Of a stretch of 64,000 nucleotides of DNA, positions 46,100-57,600 are shown one piece after another. Source of the DNA: Iris pallida. Lineage: Eukaryota; Streptophyta; Magnoliopsida; Asparagales; Iridaceae. The notes beneath the pieces were generated by a model, which was not told where the DNA came from, ran no database searches, and saw only the letters and a program-made list of their open reading frames with translations. Positions within the stretch are counted from its first letter, which is position 1. The number at the start of each line of letters is the position of its first letter. Made by a program: the position numbers and the translations under genes. The stretch is from assembly GCA_029216955.1 (NCBI GenBank), contig JANAVB010044017.1, forward strand, positions 6,098,529-6,162,528, written 5' to 3'.

Positions 46100-48611
46100 T
46101 CAATTTCTCACGGTTTTATGTCCATGATTTGCAAATGCAACAGTTTTTGGTAGGATGAAAGATGCGCATAGCATCCATTTTCCGGGTGCGACCAGACGCA
46201 CTCTGTGCATTTCAATATCCTCCACTTTTTCATCGAGAACCATATTTATGCGCTGCAGATACAGGGAAAGTATAAGTTGAAGAAGATATAGTACATCTAT
46301 AGATATGATTTATAAGCATTAAATGTCAAAGAATAACTTCATAGGATGATATGAGAATGAATAACCTCTTGGAAATCAAATTCAGGGTTATCAGCCTTGG
46401 AGAATCCGTAGACATGAATCTTTGGCAATGTGCAAACGACATCCTTTGGTCTATTTTTAAAGATGCCTCGGAATGAATCTGAAATATAAACCATCCTAAA
46501 TTGGCTCAGATGCAGAGAGTGAATATGAACTGTATAATTCCCTACAGAAAGCCAATCGCAGTCATCTTACAGACTAAGCAAGAGATGCATCATGTCCTAA
46601 ATCCAAAAAGAGGACAGGTTACCCTTCAATTTAATGTGAACAAAAAGTAAATAGTAACAAAATGAACTGTACAATTACCTACAGAAAGTCCATTGCAGTC
46701 ATGATATGGATAAAGAAGCAATACTTTCCAAGCATGATCAAGCATAAAGGCCAGAGAAACTTCTAAAATAAGTATTACGTCATTCGATCAATTCGTACAG
46801 ATACAAGATAATATCTTAAACACAGATCTATCAGGTTGTACTGGCCAGCTCTTGTTTTCTCGTTTTCAGTCTCCCCCCAGTCTCCATAAAAAAGGGGGAA
46901 TATTTCAATAATTTTCAAAAATGATTACAACATTAGAGAGTTATATTCCTAGTTCAAATTTGCAGAAGCTGAAGAATAAATGTAATCAAATTAACGTACT
47001 GTTTATTATCTGTTTATCATCTAAGAACAGATGATTCATTATAACAGTTGATTCCATCTAAATTTTTACAGGAAATTTTTAAATAGATGTATATTTAGCA
47101 ACTGTAGCTAGGATGAGAAGATTGCTCATTTTTAGCCCAAAACTTCCCCTATAGAAGAAAAGGAGATGAGTGCAGATATGTGAATAAAAGTATATAGTAA
47201 ACAAACCAAGAAACTCTGCAGCATCCTTTGGCAAATTCATGACCACTTGTGTAACGCAAAATGGTCGCTGGCTAGCAAATATACTGTGAATAAACCTTCT
47301 TCCGTCCATGTTTGAAACCTGAAAAATCATAGCATGGCTACAACATTTTATGATCATTTGGTTCAAAACTAAAATCATTTGCATATATGCATCATTTTGA
47401 CAATCTATTGATACATTCAGTAGATCTAAACAAAAACTGAACATAAGAAAAAAAATAAAAGATTACTACATGAAGTGTGGTAGCACAAAGAAACTATTGC
47501 AAATTTTAGTCATGGCTGTTAGTTCTTCAGGTAATGTTTGTGACGACCATAGTTGTCCATTAGATCATATCCACATGTCATGCAATTATCTGAATGCAGC
47601 ATGTAAAACCCTCTTCTAATATTAATAAAGATAAAAAATAAAAAATAAACCAACCCCTCCCCTCACCACTCAGCACTCACCAACCCACATGACCCATTCC
47701 CCTTTTCCCAATTTTTCCTCCCCACGTTTACACTTCCCACCTAAATTTCTCTACCACAAGTTATCCTTAACTACCAGCACCAACACCACTCTCTTCTAAG
47801 TCAGAGAAGAGGAACACTCACCATTATTCCTCTTCCGCCCTCCCCCCCCCCCCCCCCCCCAACAAAGCAAACACCAACAACTTTCCCCTCTCTTCAAACC
47901 TCCATCTAACACCAAGCAACTCTCCCCATTTTCCCGTAGCCGACCGGCGACCACTTACAGCTGATCTCCGGCGCTCGACCACGCAGGCCCTCGTCTGCGA
48001 GCCCCTGACCGATGTCGGACCTCCCCGCGCACCCTGGCATCTGTCACCCCCTCCGCGGCCAACCCAGACCGTGCGCCCCTCGACTAGACCCGTGATAGCC
48101 GGACATGCAGCCCCATGCTGCTGTTGCCGTTCCGAACGGCCGTCCGAGTACACTGTCGTGCTCGTCCAGACGCGTTCCCAAGGCTTCGAGCCGGAGACGA
48201 CGCGTGGATCCGAGTCCGAGGCCACCCTTCGGATTCCGTCATCAACTTTCGGTATAATTCCTAACAGAGTAGTTCGTCCCTCCCCGTGTTGTCTGTGATG
48301 ATCGGTCCCGATCCCGTTACGGGATTCGAATGTTGACGTTGTGTGTGGATACTCGTTAGTCTGATTTCGGACTTGGGATCGATTCTGTGAATTTTGGATT
48401 GGCTAGCAATTGGGTTGGTTTGTTCGGTTAGACATAGGCTTTGTAGTCCGATTTCGGACTTGGGAATTGGCTTTGGATAGAATCGGTTGTGTTTGGTTAG
48501 GAATTGGTTGTGGTCCAATTTCGGATTGGTAGTAGTGTTTTGTGAAGCGTTTAGCTATTTTGTGTAGCACATGTGCTTGTTATAATTTGGTTCTGATAAC
48601 AAAAGTGGGTG

Positions 48612-48667
<56 letters not shown>

Positions 48668-51600
48668 TTTAAAAAAAGAATTATGTTTAATTTATATACT
48701 ATAAATATTGTAACTCAATTAAAATATATATACGTATATACTATTGCTATTTTTGAAAACTTGGTCGTTACAAAATATACTTTAATATAGATTCATAGAA
48801 AATAGTGTTTTTTGGCCAAACCTATATATTTATGCATTTTTGGATAAAAAGGCTTATTTTCGTAAAATTAACAATTATCCTGATTAGTAAATTTATGGTA
48901 TTATAAAATTAGACATTTAGCGATATTTCTAATAAAAACTGTAAGTTTTACTAAATAAGGTTTTCATAATTTTATTATAAAAAAATGGTTATTCTTTATT
49001 TAAAGAAAACAGTATTAGTAAATATTTCGTAAAGTTTTAATTAGAAAAATATTAAATTAGATTTCGAATATTTCGAGTTTACGCGATATTTTCTATTAAA
49101 ATAAATCAAGATAAAAACTGCTACTATTTTGAATATATTCCAAAATATATTATCTTCTGCCCTATTTTTAAAATACTAATAAAATAGTTTTACCAAAATA
49201 TTACATAATTAAATTATTATTTTCTCTAATAAAATGGCAATGTTTATAATTAACGTAGTTTGCATTTAGTGACTTTATTAGCCAATCTTTGGAATAAGTT
49301 CTAAGGACAGATTATTATTAATGTAGGATTCAGAACTTACGTCAGATCCGTGTTGTGCTCCCGTCTACATCATTCGGAGAACCAAGGCAATTGCATACTT
49401 ATCTAAACTCGTGTTTTAATTTAATAATTAATTTCATTGCATGATAGTACTGTATCGACACCTGACTCACGGGATCCCTCTCGGATCATACCGACTGTTT
49501 TACTGAATCATTGACTTGACTGCTTACTGAATCATTGACTCGGGGATTGGGGGAGTAGCGTTAACACCTGTGGTCAAAGCCCCTTACTGAATCACTGTGG
49601 ATAGCGGAAGCCCAACTCACTTGGGCCGAAGCCGGACCGTGTTTATTAGAACACTTACTGCCTCCAACCCTAGCCGGCCACAGGCTGTTACGCGCTCTAA
49701 ACACTACTGTAGCTAGATTGCATCATTTCACTTTTCAGAATTTTACTGCATAACTGTTTTATTATTATTATTTAAAAAATCATATTTCTATAATAAACTG
49801 CTTCTTGTCTCGTCTTGTAATTATTGAATAAAATGCTGGAATGGATTCGTGTCTCTTGCTCCCTCCTGACTGGAGACAACATTTTAGGTAACTGCGACGA
49901 TGATGAGCTGGTTACACTTCCTATTATGGACCCGACTTGGGTTCTGAGGACTTAGCTGAACCAGGACAGAGGAATCAGGAGTCCTAATTGCACCCTTTTC
50001 TGATTAGTTCTCTTTTCCTAAAATTGTAATAAACAAACCTTTGTGATGTTGAATATTTTTGCTTTGTCTTCATTTTCATTTCGACTTAGTTGTACTTCAG
50101 AATGTTTAATAAAATGTTTTATTTTTCGTTTAGACATTTGTACTGCTCGTGTTCACTGCTTGATACAGCTTACTGCTGCCGTCTCACAATGGTGCAGGCT
50201 GGGCATGATCCGACTAGACCCAGATTATTGGGATCGGGTCGTGACATAGCATGGGCCCTTGCCATTGTTTTATACATTATGAAACCACAGAAATCAACAG
50301 CGTGCCAAATCCAGGAGGTAGGAAGTCTTCTATAAGTCGATGCTAGTAAGGATTTAAATTTTAATGTTCCCACTATCACCAAGGGCCTGCTTAGTTGCAT
50401 GAAAGTGGGTGATGAAGTGAAAAAAGTGGGTGATGAAGTGAAAAGCACAAATCCAGCATGGAATAAGTTGCACTAACCAAAAAATGGTTAGTAAAAATTA
50501 AAAATGGTTCATGGATGTGCCACTTAATGATTCAAAATTATCGGTAGTCCACATCCATTTTGAAATTTTGGATGTGGTGAAGGATAAAAAATCTTTATTT
50601 CAGTTGGACTTACATTTTGAGGAAGTTTCAATGTTTGCCAAACATTGAAAGTGGATTTCAAAGCCTAGTATCAATGAGTGACCACTTTCAAGCAACCAAA
50701 CCCCTAATCGAAAATTCTGTAATCAAAAGCCTAGACTGCTGAACTAATAACCGGAAAAATAAAGGGGTTACCTATCGAAGCTATAGCATCCTATGACATG
50801 GACTATTGCAAGTGTTGAGAGCTTGAAATAGACCAAATATGCCAATTGATTAAAAAAGAGAGGATGAAGCGCAGATATCACTCGTCTGGCCAATCATATT
50901 CTACAGAAAGCACTGACCATCCCTAGTAAATCAACTGATTTTAACTTCTCTGGACAACTACCGCAGTCCCCCTATAGTTGCCTATCTAATTTAATGGTCA
51001 CATCACACATGGTCACGTTATGCACACTAGCCATTTCTTGTGACAACCTCCTTCCCTAATACCGTCCTCTCGTACCTCAAGGATGCAGATAGCTCATAAA
51101 TCAGGGAGATTGAAAGAGGGAAGGGGAGAGGCAACTGTTTGAGGCTAATGAAAGCAGGGGCAGAGGTTCTAGAGGGCTAAGGGAGGTGAAGAGGCCAAGA
51201 TGGGAGGACAGATTGACGACGGAAATACGAAGGCACAGTGAAGGCGAGAATCAGGTCAGTCAAGTAACAGCGGTGTTAGGAGGGAATTGCCAGGACACCG
51301 CAGGATGAGGTGACAAACTGTAGCATGGATATGAATAACAATCTATGATGTATGGATATGAACATGACGAACCGACAAGACAAAACCGATACGAAGATAA
51401 AAAAACAAAAATTAAGACAGGACATGTTAGTCACGACAATAAATAAATTATGTAATATAAATCTTAGTTTCCGTATCTAAACTAGAAACAAAAGTTAACA
51501 AATGAGAGGTTTATAAAACACAAATTGTTGATTAGCCGCTAAGAGGGTTAAATACATACACAAAAAAGGAAATAATATGATAAATGCATTTTTTTACTTA

Positions 51601-54600
51601 TATGCTTCAAGTATTAGGTCATGTTCTCACTAGTATTATTATATTTTTGTTCTCCTTCGACTCAAAGGTGCACATTATATATAGTAAATATTGTTTTGAG
51701 ATACGATAAGTTAAAAAGTCTATCAATAAGCATGTAACTTAACCTTGAAGTCTTCGAGTATCCAATGCGACAGATGACAGGACAGTGGACACCTTCACTG
51801 TATCCCTGAAACATAGGCGTCCTATGTGGAGGCCCAACGAAGGGAGACAAGATTGCAGGAAGGATAGCACTAGGTGTTATAAAGAATCAAGACCATGTAC
51901 TTGTCATAGTGTCCATTAAGTAGAGCTGTCAATGGGTTGGGTTCGGTGGGAACCATGTAAACCTTCAACGATGAACCCAACTTGCAAACCAATCAGAGTT
52001 TCATCCCGGTTCCGTTTTTAGCATGCAAACCCAATATTTTATTAGAAAATTGGATCAGGCTAACCGGTAATATCTATATAACAAAACAGGGTTGTCTTTC
52101 GCAACGAAAGGGAAGAGGATCAAGGACGGCCGGGGTTAACCGATAGGAGTATTTCCGGCAGAACAAGTGTTGCGATAAAAACAAAGTGGTCTTTTCCAAC
52201 AAGTGCATATGTCATCTAAAAATGTGTCATTGTAAGTCAATAATTTTAAAGATATTATTATTAAATGATATAAATGATAAGCCATTTCAAAATTCGATTT
52301 ATCAAGGAGTGTTGGAAGCACGAGACGATTTATCAAGGAGTGTCGGAGGCACGAGGATTTCTAGTATAAAAAAGAGAACTTTTTATATTTAATCAAAACC
52401 CAAACCTGAACCAACAATTTTCAGACTTCATATGTTCTTCCTGAACTTGACCTGCCGGGTTTTCTTTTTCATCCAAACATGAATTTTTATTTCCGACAAG
52501 TGTATATGTCATCTAAAGAAGTGTCACGATAAGTCAATAATTTTAAAGTTATTATTACTAAATGATATAAATAATGAGCAATTTCAAAAACCGAGTTATC
52601 AAGATGACAAAGGCACGAGACAATTTAACATGGAGTGCCGAAGGCACAGGAATTTCTAGTATATAACAAGAGAACTTTTTATATTTAATCAAAACCCAAG
52701 CCTGAACCAACAATTTTCAGCCTTCATATGTTATACCTATACTTGACCTGAAGTTCATTCGGGTTTTATCTCTTTTTTATCCAAACCCGAAATTTTATTT
52801 ACGAATATGGAAGGGTTAACGGGTTTTGGTTATTATCGAAATGCATAGTATTAAGACAAATTACATAGACAAACAATGGACTCCATGAAATAGACCAAGG
52901 GAGTTAAGTGACTTATTTAGCCTAACAAGGACGATTAGTTACCCTCAGGAAGATAGTGCAATATAACCCAAGATAAAAAAAAATGGTGGTAATCTCTCTT
53001 CGGGATATCTATTTTTAAAGGGGGACGATACGAAGAGTTACCAATATGGAAAAAAACTGGTTTGTACCTATAACGCCGTTATCTGGGTCAAAGCCATTGT
53101 TATTTTGGTCTAACTCTTTGTGGGTTGGATCATTCGGGTTTAAACCCAATTAAACAAAAGAAACTGGTTTAGAATATATGTTTCATTAGCGTTTAGTGTG
53201 ACTTAGTTTAGTGTGACTTAGAATATGTATTTGTGGATAGAGCATTATTCTAAATTATACTAAAGACTAATTCTATCATATTTACATTAAAACTCATGTC
53301 ATATGTGAAGTGAGTTACAATCATATACCACCACAAAGTCATATCTCCCAATGAGTCAAGGTATATCGCTCGGTATCCAGTTTCCGGTATGGCGACCCCC
53401 CAACAAGTATGTCCAATATCAGAAACCTTGGTTGTAATAAATAGCTATATGTAATTTACCAAAAACAACTATAACCATCTTATGAAACAAAATGTGTGGT
53501 AGAGTGGCTAAAAGGAAAGGGAAAAGGAATGTTGTACTGTGATAGTATGTATTTGGTGTTTGTGTGTTTTGGTGATTACGTCTTAAGCAATAAGATTCAT
53601 GTTTGTCCAACAAGATACCTGGTCATTGACTTTTTGAAAGAGCTGCATCGGTATATCACCCTTACCTCGATTTTCCTATCCAGCTTGTTGAGAACAATAT
53701 TTCTTTCAAGATATTCCACGGCATGTGGGTTTAAATCATTTGCATACACATACTTCACTTTCTTGGCAGCGGATATAGCTAGTGGACCAACGCCAGAGAA
53801 TACATCACCTGTACATTCCAGGAATATCCTTAAATCTATGATAAGACTTACAAGAACCAGTTAATGACAGACTGAAACAAATGGAAAGATGTTCATCTTA
53901 ATAAGTGTAAAAACATTTAACTTTCAAACGAGTTGAAAAAAAAAATTGAGCAGTCACTAAAGTACCTCACAAGCAATCTCAATCTGAAGATTAAAAAAGT
54001 ATTCCAGAAGCTCAACAATACATTTCACGTAGAGAATCGACCCTCTCACAGTTATTTTGTGTGGCAATGGAGTTAAATAAATATGAGCACCATTGAATTA
54101 GAAATTGATTGATGTACTATTATTACAATTACTTTGCTACTGTAAAGCAAGAGAGCCTATGTTATACTAGGGAATAAACCAAACAATTCAAATGATTAAA
54201 AGAACTTAAGGATTGCTCTAGTTATTCTTTATCAGGTGCACGGACTTTCTATCAAGAAGTTCTAATTCCTACAACACCAAAAAAGTATGAACAGCATGTA
54301 TGGCATGGTTAGCTTCTTTATTACCAATTGAGGTCAATTTTGAGTACATGTTTCTGCAATGTGGAAAGTAAAAAAATTGATTAAATAATGCTGAAATTCC
54401 CACAGGTTGAAGCCTTTATCTATTGTTGCATGTTACTTGAAAACTGAAGTTTATGGGATGATGAATTCGTAGCACTCATGCAGGCACTTCGAGGTGAAGG
54501 AGTGACTATGGTAAAGAACAAGAGCAGTTAAAAAGGGCATGTCAAGGAAATTTTGTACAGGTCCCTATATTCTTTTGCACAAATTCCTTGACCATGTATT

Positions 54601-57600
54601 TGGTACATAGTCACAGATTCGGCTGTTGGGATTAATACGGCGAGGTAGAAAAGTTTGGAATTTGGAAAAAAAAGTTCGGATGAAAAAGTATATTTTCTAC
54701 AACTTTAGAAATATTAATATAAATAATAAGAAATCAATTTCTACTACAAACTTATTTCTGTTACAAATCAATTTCTATAATAATAAAAAAATCCTCAAAA
54801 CTTTTTGCAAAGGGTCCAATCCATTAACAGGTATTGAAGAAATCCATTTAGTAGTAGGGTTGTTTTGGTAATAAAGACATACTTTATTACTATGGGTAGT
54901 ATAACTGGTGGTTGATGGCAGAAGGGGAACTACTTTTAGTCCCACATCGGCTGGAAAATGCAAGGATGAGTGAAAAGTTCTTTTCAATGGAGATGGAGGC
55001 CAATTGCGAACTGTTGTCTTGCTTTGGTCTTTGGATCAAAGCCCAGGCCCACAAAATTTCAGCTCGAATGATTCATGATATCTCGCGTTTTATTCGCGAA
55101 TTTGGCAAAATTTTGCAAACTACTCATGAATTGACAAATTAATAGCGAATGAATTTGCTGAGTTTCCTATTCGCAAATGATTTGCGACCTTTAAAAAGTT
55201 GCAAATTATGTGACTATGTTTGGTACAGGTCCCTTAACAGTTAAACATGGTGAGTCACAAATACAAATAGTATAGTAGAGCTAAATAGCAAATAGACACA
55301 ATAGTATTTTAATTGTGACACGACATATCGTTTTAGCAGTATCATCTGTATGAAAGGACCAAAACATCATGGGATTTATTCAAGGGGAAAGCTAAAAGGA
55401 CTTGTGCCAAAAAACAAAAAGTTAAAGGGACCTGTACAAAACTTTCCCTTTAACTCAGGTCCCTCTAGCACAAAACATATTGCCCCTGAAATCAAAGCAC
55501 AAGTCACTTTATTCAAAAGAACACAATATTCTCTTTTGTAGCTAATAAATGAGTCGAACAGTATTTACAGAGAGTTGACTATGATTAACTTAAGGGAGCG
55601 TTTGGTACAAGAAATTTTTGTATTCTAATTTACCTAGAAAACATGGGAATCCTATCCCTTAAGAATAGATAGGTATATTTTTTTTGTCCGGGCAAAAAAA
55701 AAATTTGTTGTTTTTTAAAAAACTTTTTTCCCCTTTTTTTCTTTTGTTTCTTTTTTGTTTTTTAAGAATTTTTTCCGTTTTTTTCGTTTTTTAGGGGTTT
55801 TTTTTTTTCAGTTTTTATCTTTTTTTCATTTTTTAAGTTTCTTTTTTTGCCTTTTTTCAGTTTAATTTATCTTTTTTCATTTTTTAAGAATGTTTTTTTT
55901 CCTTCTTTTTTCATTTTTTAAGAATTTTTTTGGGTTTTTTTTCCAATGTTCTAAAAGGCAGTCTAGGTGGCATCTGGCGCCGGCCCGATGCCTCCTAAGC
56001 GTCCGCCTAGTCCCCTCCGACGTCTTACTATGCATGTGTTTGGATTTATGGACTTTCCTACAATTTTAAGTAAGTTTTTTGGATTTTTTTTAAGGTTTTA
56101 TTTAATAGGCGGCCGCCTGGGAGGTTGCCTAGACAGGCTAGGCGCTAGGCGGGTGCCCACCCGACTAGCGTCTAACGCTTTTCACAACTTAATTTTTTCT
56201 CAATTTTTTAATCCTTTTTTATTTTTATTTTCAGATTTTTTTAATTCTTTTTTATTTTTTTCCAGGAATATTTATATAGTCAAGAAACATGGGATTATAA
56301 TTTTCCAGAAAATTTAATTACTTGGAATTTGGTTCCCGAAAATATAGAATTCCCGGCTATATAGTATTCCGCATACCAAACGCCTCCTAAGGGAATAATT
56401 GACATTCGGCAAACTTCCATAGCTTATCCATTAATGAAAACATCTTCTCTGTTTATGAGGATGCAATAATTATGAAGGTGGATATTGAACATTCCCATTT
56501 GAAGTCCGAAAGAATGAGAAATTATATAGTTGGGAGAGTTCCTCGAAGATGGTGGATACACTATTTTCCATCACAGTTAGTTTACACAGAGGATCCATTT
56601 TAAGCCTTACTTGTTTCCGCTAGGTGTAGATGAAATTATTAGGAATATTTAAGATAGAAGTTTCATTGTGTATATTATTTGCTATTGATATTGTACACGG
56701 TATTTTAAAAGGTGCGATGTGCAATTGAGGCGCTAGGGTCCTCTGGAGCCTAGGCTCAAGGCGCAAAACGAAATGTTGGCTTCAACGAAGCAAGGCGCAC
56801 ATTTTTGCACTTGTCAATAATATAGTTTCAAATTAACAATCTCATGTTATGTCTAATCAATTCATAACATCATTAAAAAAAGTTTAGAAAATGGAGTACA
56901 TAAAATCATTAAGATAACTAAAGATTAAACATAAAAGCACAAAACAATTTTTCACAAGTTCATAACAATAAGAATTGACAATCCAAAAAATCATCCTCAT
57001 CCATCTTATCATCTTCATCACTTACCAACGCATTTGAATCCTTCATCGTCATCAACAACCTCTAATACAAAATCTATTGATTATTATAGAAAGATTAATT
57101 GATGGTGAAAGACCCTGAATCCATAGAAAATGAGGCACAAGGGTGCGTGAGCCTCAAGCGCAACATAGGTGAATGAGCATGGTTTCATAGAAAATGAGAA
57201 GCAAGGGTAAGCCTTGAGCCTCAGGTGCGCCTAGGCGCGAGCCTCATGGATGTTTTAAAACACTGATTGTACCACTTGATGAGACTAGACCTCATGGACG
57301 TTTTAAAACACTGATTGTACCACTTGATGAGACTAGACAAGGGTTTAACTCTAAAACAAAATTGTTGAGAAAAACTTTGGAATGTAAGGGATTTATAATT
57401 TAGTAAGACAAAAAACAGAGTATATGAATGTAACTTCAAATAAATACCAAAGAGAAATAAGGGGGGAGTACACCTGCATAGACGAGATACCTAAGAGATA
57501 GAGTTTTCATTAATTAGGATCAACCATTGATCGTGAGAGAGATTGAGAAGGATGTTGTTCATAAAATGATGAGGTTAAGAAGGATGTTCATAGAATGAAA

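Noticed and set aside
47824..48225. 133-codon minus-strand ORF starting MASDSDPRVV
   Set aside because: Lies in the C-rich part of the probable solo LTR, Gly/Arg-rich, no domain.
53960..54060. possible extra TRM5 exon (minus frame ILYVKCIVELLEYFF)
   Set aside because: Exons 60487-60557 and 53666-53808 already join in frame at VCDVFSGVGP, so no exon is needed between them.
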